Below, piece after piece: positions 36,834 to 47,404 of a stretch of 64,000 bases of DNA; position 1 is the stretch's first letter, and every line of letters begins with the position of its first letter. The position numbers and the translations under genes were made by a program. The DNA is from Variovorax paradoxus (lineage in GTDB: Bacteria > Pseudomonadota > Gammaproteobacteria > Burkholderiales > Burkholderiaceae_C). The notes below the pieces were generated by a model. It saw only the letters and a program-made list of their open reading frames with translations, searched no databases and was not told the DNA's origin. Location of the stretch: positions 697,001 through 761,000 of the forward strand of contig NZ_CP091716.1 in the NCBI RefSeq assembly GCF_022009635.1, in the 5' to 3' direction.

Positions 36834-39800
36834 ATGAGTGCAGCCGACCTGATGAAGAAGTTGCTCGACTACGTTCTCGAGCAAGCCAAGACCGTCGATC
36901 CGAAAGCTTTCAAGCTGGCCGGACACGCCGGGTTCTTAAAGGGGTACGCCGACCTGCAAGGCCTGCCTGGCGTCGACTTCGACGTGCAGGAGGATGGCGA
37001 CCACATCTGGCTCAAAACGGCCCGGCTGGAAGCACATCCACCACCGGCACTTCCGCCGCTCGCATTGCTGGGCGCTTCGAAGGCAACTCAACCGCCCATC
37101 ATCGTGAGCGCGGCACCCCATGGGACCCGGCCAAACATCGATGAGGCTGCGTTCCAGCGCCTTGTGGCCCTTCTGCCGCCCGCTCAGCCCGAGAAACTGG
37201 CCGAACGCGAAGAATTCATTGACATCAACCGCTCGAAGCTCGTGAGTGCCCTCAACCAGTACGTCCCGCTCTGGGAAGCCTGGGCTGAAGGTGAAAAGCC
37301 CCGGCGCCGGACCATCTCGCTCTATGGCGACCTCTTCGCCCTAAAGCACCAGTTGGAAGCAGAAGAGACCGCCAAACCGCAGGAGCTCGTCTGGGGCCTT
37401 GGCGTTTCGGCTTGGAAGCTTAGCTACGCCGCGCGCCTTCAAACGTCCATCATCGACTTCCAATACCCGCTCATCACCCAGGCCATGGAGATTGGCATGG
37501 ATGACCGCACACTGGCATTGGAAGTTCGACCCCGCTCGGTCGGCCCGCAGTTCTCTTTCGATGCCTTCGCGGCATGCCAATTGATGAGCGCACCGGAAGT
37601 CGAGAAGGCCGCGCGCGAGGCCTTGGTCAAGGGTGCGGACCGTCCAGTCAGCCCATTCGATCCGGGCAGCTTCGAACATCTGCTCAAGCTCATTGCCGGA
37701 AACCTGCACGACAAGGGGCGCTACGAGCAGAACTTCGAGGGTTTTCCCAAGGCCAACGATGAGCTTGTGGTCACCGACGCATGGGTTCTCCTGTCCCGCC
37801 CGAAATCCGTCAACTTCTTGCAGGAGGACATCGAGCGCCTCAAAACACGCCTGACACCGGACGTCTCGATTCCGCTTGGACCACTGGCACTCGTGACACC
37901 GCCCTCAGACGATCCATCGACGCACGCCTCGTCTGCGTTTCGCGGGCTCTCTGGCACGTCCGGTGGTCACGGCGCCACCGGCAAGGTGCAGGAGCTGTTC
38001 TTCCCCCTGCCCTACAACCACGAGCAAGTCACCATCGTCGAGCAGCTTGAGCGCGCTGCGGGGGTCACGGTTCAGGGGCCGCCCGGCACTGGCAAGACGC
38101 ACACGATCGCGAACATCGTTTGCCATTACCTGGCCACGGGCCGCAAGGTGTTGGTGACCTCCAAGGGCGAGCAAGCACTCGAGGTGCTTCAGTCGAAGAT
38201 TCCCGAGATGATCCGGCCGTTGACGGTCGCGCTCCTCTCCGGGGACCGCGAGGGCATGCGCCAGTTTCAGGGCTCCATCGAAGCCATCATTCACAACGTC
38301 TCGCAGCTCAACCTTGAAGTGGTTCGAGATCAGATTCGCAATGAGCACAGTGGCATCGACCGCGCGCATTCCGAGCTCGCAACCATCGACCGCCGCGTGG
38401 ACACCATCGCGATGGCGCAACTCTCCGACATCGAAGTCGATGGGATAGGCATGCGGGCCCAAAAGATGGCGGAGCTCGTCATCTCTGGCGAAGAGAAGCA
38501 CGCTTGGTTCGACGACGTGCTGTCGCTCGACCCGGCCCATGCGCCCCCTATCGACGCGGGGGTGGCGGCCCAGACGCGCGAAGCTCGCCGCCGGCTCGGC
38601 AAGGACCTTGGCTACGCGCTCTCCCGCATCCCGGCGAGCGTGAACATGTTGGCGGCCGAGCAGGTCTCTCAGCTGCACGACGCGCTGGTGAGCCTTCGTC
38701 AGATTGAAGCGGCGGAGGCGGACGGTGGCCTTCTGGCGTTGCGCGCCATGACGCCCGACGTCCTGGAAGATGCCCGCAAGTTGCTGAGCAAGGTCGAGTC
38801 GGCTCGCCAGCTGGCGCACGAACTTGAAGAGACAGGCGAGATGTGGACTCGCGAGCTCCGCAAGAAATGCGGACAGGCCACGTTTGCCAGCGAGCGCGCG
38901 GCTTTCGAGGCCCTCTTTGGTGACATTGACAAACTGGTCGCAGCGCGCGCTGAACTCCTGAAGACGCCCATCGATGTGCCCGAACTCGCACTCGCCTCGG
39001 CCAAGGTCCGGGAAGCTGTGCAACGCGCGGCGGAGACCGGCAAGCCATTCGGCCTCATGAGCTTCGGCGGTGGCGACGTCAAGGAACTGGTCGCAGGCAT
39101 TCGCGTCAGCGGTCTTGTGCCATCTTCCGTCGAGCACTGGAAGCACGTGCAGCGCTACCTCGTCCTCCACGAACAGATCCTTTCATTCGGGGTGCGCTGG
39201 AACCAGGTCGCAGACCTTCTGTCTCTGCCCAGCCTCCAGGGCGGCGTGGTCGCGCTGCGCCAGGTCGAGCTGGTCACCACGATGGCACGCAAGGTCCACA
39301 CGCTCGCGACCGTCTACGACGGCCATACGCCCGGCCTTGGAGAACGCGTTTTTGCGAAGCCGCCGACGGCCCAATTGCTCGGAACGTCCAGTCAGCTCGG
39401 AGAAGTGCAACAGCACCTGCGAAGCCACCTGACCCGCGTCGAGCTGGCGAGGGCTGCGACCACGTTGGTCATTCTCCAGGAAAAACTGGCAGGCACCACC
39501 GGGGCGGTGGCGGACGCGTTGCGAGAGTTTGTCGACAAGGACCTGGGCAATGTCGCCATGCCAGGCGAGCGCGCCACGGCCCGCTACGCCGAACTCGTGG
39601 GCGAAATCCGTCGCGTCGAAGCTTTGGTGCATGACCTCGCTCTGGTCAACGACGTGTCCGACCGCCTTGAGCAAGCCGGCGCCGCGAAGTTGTCGGTGCG
39701 TGTTCGCAGCCAATTGGTCGATGCATCCGGGGAGGATTTGGCGCTGCCGGTCGGCTGGCGCGAGGCCTGGACCTGGTCCCGTGTGCGGGCCCACCTCGAT

Positions 39801-41480
39801 GCCATCGAGTCGCGCGAAGAGCTGCGCACCCTTGCTGCGCGACGGCGTGACCTCGAAGCGGGCCTGGCGCGTCTCTACGAAAGCGTGGTCTCGAAGTCGG
39901 CCTGGCTGTCGACAAAGCTGAGCGCATCGCCGAAGGTGCTGGCGGCACTTGGCAAGTACAGCACCGCGATGCGGCGCATCGGCCAAGGCACGGGCCCCAA
40001 CGCGACCCGATACCGCCGTGATGCTCAAGCGGCCATGATGGAAGCCCAAGGTGCCATCCCCTGCTGGGTGATGAGCCACTCGAAAGTCTCCGAAACCTTG
40101 CCGGCGCACCTTGGCGCGTTCGATCTGGTCATCGTCGACGAGGCCAGCCAGTCCGACTTGTGGGCGCTGCCCGCGGTGCTGCGAGGCAAGAAGATTCTGG
40201 TGGTGGGCGACGACAAGCAGGTCTCGCCGGATGGCGGGTTCATCTCGTCGGTCCGCATTCAGGAGCTGCGCGACCGGTTTCTGAGCGAGCAGCCCTACGC
40301 TGCGGTTCTAACGCCGGAGATGTCGCTGTACGACATCGCGTCGGCCGTGTTCGCTTCCAACAAGGTGATGCTGCGAGAGCACTTCCGCTGCGTGCCGCCC
40401 ATCATTGGCTACAGCAACACGTTCTACGACCATCAGATTCAACCCTTGCGCATCCCGAAGGCGTCGGAACGCATCGACCCGCCACTCGTGGACATCTTCG
40501 TTCCTGGTGGAACGCGCGGCGCGAAAGCCGAGAACATGATGGAAGCCGAGTGCATTGTTGAGGAAATCGCCGCCATCGTGGCCAACCCTCAACTGGTTGG
40601 CCGGACCATCGGTGTCGTCTCGATGCTCGGTCTCGAGCAGGCCAAACGCATCGACTCGATGGTGCGCCAGCGCATGGATGCCAAGGAGCTCATGCGCCGG
40701 AAGTTTGACGTCGGCGATGCCCGCCTCTTCCAGGGCAGCGAGCGCGACATCATGTTTCTGTCGATGGTCGTGGGCCAGGAGGGCGCCAAGGCGGTTTCGG
40801 GCAATGCCTTCGAACAGCGATTCAACGTCGCGGCGAGCCGGGCGCGCGACCGGATGTACCTTGTGCGCTCGGTGCAGATGGCAGACCTTTCACACTTGGA
40901 CTTGCGTCGCGGGCTGCTGGAGCATTTCAGCAAACCGGATGCAGGGCCGCAAATGGAGGGAGATGCCAAGTCGCTCATCGACCTGTGCGAGTCGGGCTTC
41001 GAGAAGCAGGTCTATTCTGAGCTCTACAGCCGCGGTTACCGCGTGGTCCCGCAGGTGAAGGCTGGTGCGTTCCGCATCGACATGGTCGTTGAGAGCGCCG
41101 ATGACGCTCGCTTGGCGATCGAGTGCGATGGCGACGAGTATCACGGGCCTGATCGGTGGCAGGCCGACATGGGTCGCCAGCGGGTCCTGGAACGCGCGGG
41201 CTGGACCTTCTGGCGCTGCTTCGCGTCGGCTTGGTCCCTGCAACGCGAAGCCATCGTCGAAGAATTGCTGGCAAGGCTGAGTGCAATGGGCATCGAGCCG
41301 CTTGGCAAGCTGGAGCGCGTGCCGTCCCTGGTTGAGTATCGGGAATGGCGCCCGGCGGAGTTCGCAAAGACAGCGGAAGGCGCATCCGCGGACGCTTTGG
41401 AGGATGCCATTGCAGCGGCATTGACTACGCCAGACATGAACACGGGGGCCGTCGCGGACAGCATATCGCTCAAGGCCTGA
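36834..41480 (+). CDS. Large SF1 helicase with C-terminal Vsr/DUF559-like nuclease domain
   Basis: 1548 residues. Walker A is QGPPGTGKTHTIAN (about residue 413). A helical insert of about 600 residues precedes motif II LVIVDEASQSDLW (about 1100). Then come GDDKQVSPDG (motif III), REHFRC, FQGSERDIMFLSM and NVAASRARDRMYLV (motif VI), as in UvrD/Upf1-type SF1 helicases. The last domain (about 1370-1475: IDMVVESADDARLAIECDGD, EYHGPDRWQADMGRQRVLER, AGWTFWR) is a Vsr/DUF559 (REase_MTES_1575-like) endonuclease with the Asp and His metal ligands. It should unwind and cut nucleic acid, and probably acts with the YhaO/YhaN pair downstream. Confidence 0.88.
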   Translation: MSAADLMKKLLDYVLEQAKTVDPKAFKLAGHAGFLKGYADLQGLPGVDFDVQEDGDHIWLKTARLEAHPPPALPPLALLGASKATQPPIIVSAAPHGTRPNIDEAAFQRLVALLPPAQPEKLAEREEFIDINRSKLVSALNQYVPLWEAWAEGEKPRRRTISLYGDLFALKHQLEAEETAKPQELVWGLGVSAWKLSYAARLQTSIIDFQYPLITQAMEIGMDDRTLALEVRPRSVGPQFSFDAFAACQLMSAPEVEKAAREALVKGADRPVSPFDPGSFEHLLKLIAGNLHDKGRYEQNFEGFPKANDELVVTDAWVLLSRPKSVNFLQEDIERLKTRLTPDVSIPLGPLALVTPPSDDPSTHASSAFRGLSGTSGGHGATGKVQELFFPLPYNHEQVTIVEQLERAAGVTVQGPPGTGKTHTIANIVCHYLATGRKVLVTSKGEQALEVLQSKIPEMIRPLTVALLSGDREGMRQFQGSIEAIIHNVSQLNLEVVRDQIRNEHSGIDRAHSELATIDRRVDTIAMAQLSDIEVDGIGMRAQKMAELVISGEEKHAWFDDVLSLDPAHAPPIDAGVAAQTREARRRLGKDLGYALSRIPASVNMLAAEQVSQLHDALVSLRQIEAAEADGGLLALRAMTPDVLEDARKLLSKVESARQLAHELEETGEMWTRELRKKCGQATFASERAAFEALFGDIDKLVAARAELLKTPIDVPELALASAKVREAVQRAAETGKPFGLMSFGGGDVKELVAGIRVSGLVPSSVEHWKHVQRYLVLHEQILSFGVRWNQVADLLSLPSLQGGVVALRQVELVTTMARKVHTLATVYDGHTPGLGERVFAKPPTAQLLGTSSQLGEVQQHLRSHLTRVELARAATTLVILQEKLAGTTGAVADALREFVDKDLGNVAMPGERATARYAELVGEIRRVEALVHDLALVNDVSDRLEQAGAAKLSVRVRSQLVDASGEDLALPVGWREAWTWSRVRAHLDAIESREELRTLAARRRDLEAGLARLYESVVSKSAWLSTKLSASPKVLAALGKYSTAMRRIGQGTGPNATRYRRDAQAAMMEAQGAIPCWVMSHSKVSETLPAHLGAFDLVIVDEASQSDLWALPAVLRGKKILVVGDDKQVSPDGGFISSVRIQELRDRFLSEQPYAAVLTPEMSLYDIASAVFASNKVMLREHFRCVPPIIGYSNTFYDHQIQPLRIPKASERIDPPLVDIFVPGGTRGAKAENMMEAECIVEEIAAIVANPQLVGRTIGVVSMLGLEQAKRIDSMVRQRMDAKELMRRKFDVGDARLFQGSERDIMFLSMVVGQEGAKAVSGNAFEQRFNVAASRARDRMYLVRSVQMADLSHLDLRRGLLEHFSKPDAGPQMEGDAKSLIDLCESGFEKQVYSELYSRGYRVVPQVKAGAFRIDMVVESADDARLAIECDGDEYHGPDRWQADMGRQRVLERAGWTFWRCFASAWSLQREAIVEELLARLSAMGIEPLGKLERVPSLVEYREWRPAEFAKTAEGASADALEDAIAAALTTPDMNTGAVADSISLKA

Positions 41481-41567
41481 ACGACAGCATGTGGTGGGGC
41501 GGATCGCGTTGCGGCGACGGTCCACGCGCACGGTACATAACGAAGGTTCCTGGAAGGGGAGATCGGC

Positions 41568-42824
41568 GTGGGATTCAAATTCATTCACACAGCGGACATT
41601 CACCTTGACAGCCCGCTCCGCGGGCTGAGTGCCTACGAGAATGCACCCGCAGAGCGTCTGCGCAATGTTTCGCGCGAAGCACTCAAGGAACTGGTGACCA
41701 GGGCCATCGATGAAGAGGTCTCCTTCGTCGTGATCTCCGGTGACCTCTACGACGGCGACTGGCGGGACTACAACACGGGCATCTTTTTCGCCGGCCAGAT
41801 GGGTCGGTTGGCGAAGGCCAACATCCGTGTGTTTCTGCTGCATGGCAACCACGATGCGGAGAGCGAGATGACAAGGAAGCTCGCACTTCCCTCCAACGTC
41901 ACGGTGTTCTCTTCGAAATCGGCGCACGTTCACAAGATTGACGATTTCAAGGTCGCGCTGCACGGACAGAGCTTTGCCAATCGCGCCGTGCTCGAGAACC
42001 TGGCCTCGGGTTACAAGCCGAAAGTGGACGGCTACTACAACATCGGAATGCTGCATACCGCGCTCGAAGGGTATGTGGCCCACCCGACCTACGCGCCATG
42101 CACGATCAATGAACTGCACGGGAAGGGCTACGACTATTGGGCGCTCGGCCATGTTCACGATTACCAGATGTGGGAAGGTGCTTCGACCATCGTGTTTCCT
42201 GGCAATCTTCAGGGTCGGCATGTGCGTGAGACGGGTCGCAAGGGTGCCGTGTGCGTCTCGGTCGACGATGCGGGGCATGCCACTGTCGACCGGCTTTACC
42301 TCGACATCCTGCGCTGGGAAAAGCTCGGGGTGGACGTCGGCGCGTGCGCCAACATCGACGAGGTCGCTCACGCGGTGGGAGCGGGACTGACGGGCCTGCT
42401 GGAGGCGGACAGCGTTCCGCGCGCCGTGCGCGTCGTCCTTGAAGGACAGACCCGGCTCCACGGCGCGCTTGTCGGCGCACCGGCCTTGGTGCGCGCACAG
42501 GTTTTGGCGCAGGTCGAGGCCATCGATCCGGAGCAGTTCTGGATCGAGAAAGTGAGGGTCGCGACCACCGCGATGGACGCGCCCGCGCCGGGGGAGTCTC
42601 GCGAGGCGATGGCCGATTTGCAAGCCATCTTTGCCGAGGCGAGTTCCGACCCCGACTTCATGGCGCACCTACAGCAGCAGCTGCAGCCGTTCCTGAACAA
42701 AGTTTCCGACGAAATGAACGAGGACGTGCCGCTGCTGGAACTCGCGCGTCAGAAGCGCTTTTCGGAAATGGTCCTGGAGGTCGCGCCCGCGCTTCTCTCC
42801 CAGTTGAACGCAAAGGGGTTGTGA
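41568..42824 (+). CDS. YhaO/SbcD-like metallophosphoesterase (DNA exonuclease family)
   Basis: 418 residues from a GTG at 41568 with a strong GGAAGGGGAG site. The five phosphoesterase motifs are present: HTADIHLDSPL, SGDLYDGDW, LLHGNHDAES, IGMLHT and ALGHVHDYQ, so a two-metal nuclease site is likely. The C-terminal 150 residues (capping and helical part) fit YhaO rather than short SbcD. It overlaps the YhaN-like gene by one base and would form an Mre11-Rad50-like complex with it. Confidence 0.9.
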   Translation: MGFKFIHTADIHLDSPLRGLSAYENAPAERLRNVSREALKELVTRAIDEEVSFVVISGDLYDGDWRDYNTGIFFAGQMGRLAKANIRVFLLHGNHDAESEMTRKLALPSNVTVFSSKSAHVHKIDDFKVALHGQSFANRAVLENLASGYKPKVDGYYNIGMLHTALEGYVAHPTYAPCTINELHGKGYDYWALGHVHDYQMWEGASTIVFPGNLQGRHVRETGRKGAVCVSVDDAGHATVDRLYLDILRWEKLGVDVGACANIDEVAHAVGAGLTGLLEADSVPRAVRVVLEGQTRLHGALVGAPALVRAQVLAQVEAIDPEQFWIEKVRVATTAMDAPAPGESREAMADLQAIFAEASSDPDFMAHLQQQLQPFLNKVSDEMNEDVPLLELARQKRFSEMVLEVAPALLSQLNAKGL

Positions 42825-45800
42825 TGCGACTGGCCGAACTCGATCTGCTTGCCTACGGCAAATTCACCGACACGAAGCTGCCGTTCCCCAAGGCCGAGCA
42901 CGACTTCCACATCGTCATCGGCCCGAACGAGGCCGGGAAGTCCACCGTACGCCGCGCCATCACCGAGCTGCTCTTCGGCATGGAGGTGCGCTCCCCACTG
43001 GGCTTCAAGCATGCGCAGAGTGACCTGCGACTGGCTGGCGTGCTCGAGGGCGGACCGTCCAGACTCGCCTTCATCCGCACCAAGCAGCAAAAGTCATTGC
43101 GCTCGATGTCCGACGAGGTGCTCCAGGAAAGCTATCTGGCAGGCACTCTCGGCGCATTGACCCAGGAAACCTTCGAAGAGCTGCACTGCCTGGACCATGG
43201 AAGATTGCTCAGGGGCGGACAAGGCATCGTCGACCCGAAGAACTCCGTCAGCCAGATCCTGTTCCAGGCGGCCTCGGGCCTCGAGGACTTCGCCGTCATC
43301 CGCGAGGCCCTCGGGGAACGCGCCAGCGCGCTCTTTGCCAAGACAGGAAAAAACAATCGGTTCGCCAAGGCCTCGGAAAAATTCACCTCCGCGCATCGAA
43401 CGCTGAGGGAAGTGCAGGTGCGCACCAAGGTATGGGTCGACACGCGAGAAGCGCTGCAGGCCGCAGAGGATGCGCTTGAGAGTGAGCGCGACAGAAGACG
43501 AGCTCTGGAACTGCAACGAACGGCCTGGGATCGGGCAAGGCGCCTGGCACACCTGATCTCGGCCCTGGATCAGTTGCAGGCCGAGGACGCGCAACGCGGC
43601 GAGGTGACTGTCTTTGCGCCAGGTGCGAGGGAGGTGCTCGAGAGCGGCATCGAGCAGATCAACGCGGCGTCGGCCACCCATTTGACCCGCGAGGAAGATG
43701 CCATCCGGGCGCAGACGGCTTTCGATGGGATAGACACCAACGAGGACATCCTCCAGGAATCCGCTTTGATCACCCGGCTGGGCGCCCTGTGCGGCCTGCA
43801 TCCCAACCACGCCCGCGACCTCCCGCTGCGCCGTGCGGAAGTCAACGCTTGGTTGGCCGACATCATCGAGCGCAGCGAGCAGTTTGGCTGGGGGGTGAGC
43901 GAAGCCGAGGTGCGCGCCAGTCTTCCGCAGGACAAAGTCGTGCGATCGATCGATGCGCTCCTGAAGAGCCGTGGTGCCTACGTGGCGGAGGAGCGCGCAG
44001 CGCGCGACACCCTGGCGGAGCGCCAGACAACGGTTGATACATTGAAGGAGAAGCTTGCCGCGTCCGCAAGCCAGGGCCCAGATGCGCTGCTCGTGGAGTC
44101 CCTCGAGATGGCGCTCCCGTTCAAAGCGAGCGACGCGAACTTGAAAGCTTTGGCGGCCGCCGCGCAGAGCGCACGGACCCTTGCGCGCAACGCCTTGACG
44201 AGCTTGGGAAGGCCTGCGCTCACCGAAGACCTCCTCCGGTCGCTGCGCCTTCCGTCCCTTGAGCGCGTGAACGCCTACCGTCAGGGCCGGCAGGATGTGG
44301 CTCAGGCCTTGGAGCTCGGGCGATCCCTCGCAACGCAGAGTCAGACCACCGCGGACGGCATTGCGCTGAGCCTGAAACAGTTTGAGCGCTCGCACCAGGT
44401 TGTGACCGTCGCACAAGTGTCGGACGCCCGCCGCGATCGGGATCACCATTGGGCCGGCATCAAGGCGGGAAGCTTGTCGCTCACCGAAGGCGCACCTCGG
44501 CTGGACACTGCCATTCGGCTGGCCGACGAGTTGGGCGACTCTCGCACACGATCCGAAGCCGACGCTGCGGAGGTGCAGGCCCTGCGCGACCAGATCGAAC
44601 GGGCAACGCAGGAGCAGGCCCGGCACGACGGCGTCGTCGAACAGAAGGGCATCGAACTCGACGCGCTCGATGCACGATGGCGCGAGACCGCCGCCGCCAT
44701 GGGCCTTGAGGGCATGGAGCTCGACGATCTCCCTGAATGGCTCAGCCTGAGGGATGCCGCCTTGCGCGCGGCCGACACGGCCGAGCAGAAAAAAGGGGAA
44801 TGCGACGACGCGCAGGAGGCTGCGCGTCTGGCCCAGGAGGCACTTGCCCAAGCCGTGAGCGCTGCGGGTCTCGTCGTGACCGGCGCCTCAGGCATCGCAG
44901 CGCTTTGCGCAATCGCGGACAACCACGTCCAGGCTGCGAACGTCAATCGCACGCGTCGTCTGGATCTGCAGCAGCAGCTGGAAAGCGCGGAGACGGCGTT
45001 GCGGGTCGCCACGACGGCCAAAGAAGCGAAGGGGCAGGCCCTGCTCGAATGGAACACGAAATGGGAAGCGACGCTCGCCCGTGCCAATCTCACTGGCCTC
45101 GGTGGCGACATCGGCGAAGCCGAGGCCGCCATCCGGGCTTGCGAGTTCATTCGCCAGCGCATGGAGCGGGTCGACACGATGCGGTTGGAGCGAATCGAAA
45201 CGATGGAGGCCGACCTGCGCACAATGCAAGAGGCTGCTGCGACTCTGACCGAGAAGATGGCTCCGGAACTGGCAGGAAACGCGCCTGAGGAGGTGTTCGG
45301 CATCCTGAATGCGAGGCTCGAGGAGGCGAAGCGGGGGGCGGATCGCAAGTCGCATGCGCAGAAATACCTCGACGACGCCTTGCGTCGCCGCGACGACGCG
45401 AACTCGGATCTGCTGCAGGCCAGACGGAGTCTGGCGCCTTTGCTCGGTATCGCGGGCGTCGATGAGCCGAAGCTTGCGCTGCCCCTGATTGAGCGATGGG
45501 AGACAAGCAACAAACAGCAGGCGGAGATCAGCCGAATCCAGAAAGAAATCGATTCGCACTCCGACGGCCTGCCGCTCTCAAAAATTCGACAGGAGGTCGC
45601 CAGTCATCCGGCCGACCAGGCGGCCGATCAGGTCCTGCGCTTGAAGGACCTGCTCAGCGATTCCGATCTCAAGCTCACGTCGCTCGTAACGAGCCAGATC
45701 CAGGCGAGGGCCGCATTCGACACGATCAACGGCGGCGACAAAGCAGCCGTTGCCGAAGCCGAGCGGCACGAAGCATTGGCCGAGATGTCGGAAGTGAGTG

Positions 45801-46294
45801 AGGAGTACCTGCAGCTTGCAACCGCAGGCAGCTTGCTGAAGTGGGCGGTGGACCGCTACCGCGACCGGAAGCAAGGGCCGCTTTTGGACCAGGCCAGCGA
45901 AATTTTCAGGGACCTGACGCTCGGTGCCTTCCAGAAGCTGCGTGTCGATTTTGAGCAGACGCCTCCAGCCCTCGTCGCCTACAGGCCGAACTCGCTGGCG
46001 GTCAAGGTTTCTGGCCTGAGCGACGGGACGCGAGACCAGCTCTTCCTGGCGCTGAGGATTGCCGCGCTGGAGCTTCAGTCGGATCAAGGAACACCGGTCC
46101 CCTTCATCGCGGACGACCTCTTCATCAACTTCGATGACAGGCGATCGCAGGCGGGTCTGGAGGCCCTGTTCGCTCTCTCGGCCAGCACCCAAGTGATCTT
46201 CCTTAGCCATCAGGAACACCTGCTGCCGGTGGTCCAAAAGCTGTTTCCGCAAGCGAATCTGCTCCAGTTGAGCGCCGATGAGGTTGCTGCGTAA
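42824..46294 (+). CDS. YhaN/SbcC-like SMC-type ATPase
   Basis: 1156 residues from the ATG at 42824 in TGATG; an in-frame GTG lies one codon earlier. N-terminal Walker A IGPNEAGKSTVRRA, long coiled-coil arms (about 180-950), then the ABC signature VSGLSDGTRDQLFLALR and Walker B PFIADDLFINFDDRR with the D-loop region. No zinc-hook CxxC was noticed at the centre, in line with YhaN rather than SbcC. Partner of the phosphoesterase just upstream. Confidence 0.88.
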   Translation: MRLAELDLLAYGKFTDTKLPFPKAEHDFHIVIGPNEAGKSTVRRAITELLFGMEVRSPLGFKHAQSDLRLAGVLEGGPSRLAFIRTKQQKSLRSMSDEVLQESYLAGTLGALTQETFEELHCLDHGRLLRGGQGIVDPKNSVSQILFQAASGLEDFAVIREALGERASALFAKTGKNNRFAKASEKFTSAHRTLREVQVRTKVWVDTREALQAAEDALESERDRRRALELQRTAWDRARRLAHLISALDQLQAEDAQRGEVTVFAPGAREVLESGIEQINAASATHLTREEDAIRAQTAFDGIDTNEDILQESALITRLGALCGLHPNHARDLPLRRAEVNAWLADIIERSEQFGWGVSEAEVRASLPQDKVVRSIDALLKSRGAYVAEERAARDTLAERQTTVDTLKEKLAASASQGPDALLVESLEMALPFKASDANLKALAAAAQSARTLARNALTSLGRPALTEDLLRSLRLPSLERVNAYRQGRQDVAQALELGRSLATQSQTTADGIALSLKQFERSHQVVTVAQVSDARRDRDHHWAGIKAGSLSLTEGAPRLDTAIRLADELGDSRTRSEADAAEVQALRDQIERATQEQARHDGVVEQKGIELDALDARWRETAAAMGLEGMELDDLPEWLSLRDAALRAADTAEQKKGECDDAQEAARLAQEALAQAVSAAGLVVTGASGIAALCAIADNHVQAANVNRTRRLDLQQQLESAETALRVATTAKEAKGQALLEWNTKWEATLARANLTGLGGDIGEAEAAIRACEFIRQRMERVDTMRLERIETMEADLRTMQEAAATLTEKMAPELAGNAPEEVFGILNARLEEAKRGADRKSHAQKYLDDALRRRDDANSDLLQARRSLAPLLGIAGVDEPKLALPLIERWETSNKQQAEISRIQKEIDSHSDGLPLSKIRQEVASHPADQAADQVLRLKDLLSDSDLKLTSLVTSQIQARAAFDTINGGDKAAVAEAERHEALAEMSEVSEEYLQLATAGSLLKWAVDRYRDRKQGPLLDQASEIFRDLTLGAFQKLRVDFEQTPPALVAYRPNSLAVKVSGLSDGTRDQLFLALRIAALELQSDQGTPVPFIADDLFINFDDRRSQAGLEALFALSASTQVIFLSHQEHLLPVVQKLFPQANLLQLSADEVAA

Positions 46295-46351
46295 TGTGCG
46301 GTACGAAATGACGACGGCTCAAAAGCGGCGGCGACCGGCCAGGAGGGTGCA

Positions 46352-47404
46352 ATGTTCATCAAACGATTTCTGACTGGCCTGTTCGGTGGCCGCTCACAAC
46401 GGCCGAACTCGCCGGCGAATCTCTCTGCAAACCCCTCCGGTGGAACGGCGTCAACTCGGCCGGCGGCGCGACCGAAAAAGACTGACCGTGACACCCGCTT
46501 CGATCACTCCGTGTTGACGGTCGGCTCGCTGCGCTTCGTCGGGCAAGGTGTCCGTTCGCCCAACAAGCGGTGGGTGGTTGGCTGTTCAGACCGCTTGCCT
46601 GGCATGAACGCACGCCTCGATGAACTCGACGGATCTGCCGTGCTCGTGGACTACTTAGAAGACCGCATCCTGGCGAGGTTGACAGGGCTGTATCGTCCAA
46701 TGGACGCTGCGGTGGCAGACGATGGCACGTTCGTGGTGAACGACGCCAACTTCGGCAACCGGTTGAGCGCCGAGGTTCAGGCATTCGACGTCAAGGGGCG
46801 CAAGCTGTTCGGACGGAAATACAAAGCCAACGTCTTCAACCTGGCCATTTCTAAGTGCGGACGCTACGCCGTTGTCCAAACAGCCAACGCCGACAACCAA
46901 GACGGTCACCTGCTCGAGTTGTTCGACTTGCAGGCAGGAGGCCCCATGTTCTCGCGCACCCCGGCGACGGGCTGGGCAGACCAGTACAGCTTCGTTGTCG
47001 ACGACCGCGGCAACTTGAAGCATCTGACAGTTGTCCACAATGACATCGGTCGCTTCAACTATTCGCCAGAGGGAGAGTTCCTTGAGGCCGCCGCCTATCA
47101 GAATGCTCGCCTGAAAAAGGGAGCGCCGGAGATGCGTATTTATGCGGCCAAGGAGGCGCAAAAGGCTGACCCCGAGAACCACCAACTTGCGCAGGAACTG
47201 ATCGCTGTCCTCGATGCTGCGCTGGGTGAGCTGACCATCGATCGCACAGACTATCGTGCGATCGGACTGCGTGTGAAGGGCGAAGCCATGGAGTTGACAG
47301 GTCGGCCGGGTGACGCTCTTGCTGCTTACGCAGAGGCCGTGAAACTGAATCCAAAAATAGGTGTGGCCAAACGGCTTGCTGCGCTGAAGAAGGGAATGCC
47401 GTGA
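46352..47404 (+). CDS. Beta-propeller-like protein with C-terminal TPR
   Basis: 350 residues from ATG at 46352 with an AGGAGG site, 57 bp after the YhaN-like stop. After a basic N-terminus, residues about 50-240 show repeated WD/NHL-like blades (RFVGQGVRSPNKRWVVGCSD, AAVADDGTFVVNDANFGNRL, LAISKCGRYAVVQTANADNQ). The last 60 residues contain a TPR-like helix pair (GDALAAYAEAVKLNPKIGVA). It may sense or bind a partner. No enzyme motif. Likely the last main gene of the helicase operon. Confidence 0.65.
   Translation: MFIKRFLTGLFGGRSQRPNSPANLSANPSGGTASTRPAARPKKTDRDTRFDHSVLTVGSLRFVGQGVRSPNKRWVVGCSDRLPGMNARLDELDGSAVLVDYLEDRILARLTGLYRPMDAAVADDGTFVVNDANFGNRLSAEVQAFDVKGRKLFGRKYKANVFNLAISKCGRYAVVQTANADNQDGHLLELFDLQAGGPMFSRTPATGWADQYSFVVDDRGNLKHLTVVHNDIGRFNYSPEGEFLEAAAYQNARLKKGAPEMRIYAAKEAQKADPENHQLAQELIAVLDAALGELTIDRTDYRAIGLRVKGEAMELTGRPGDALAAYAEAVKLNPKIGVAKRLAALKKGMP

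Noticed and set aside
37905..39170. 421-residue minus-strand frame opposite the helicase
   Set aside because: Shadow of the helicase gene with no domain and no ribosome site.
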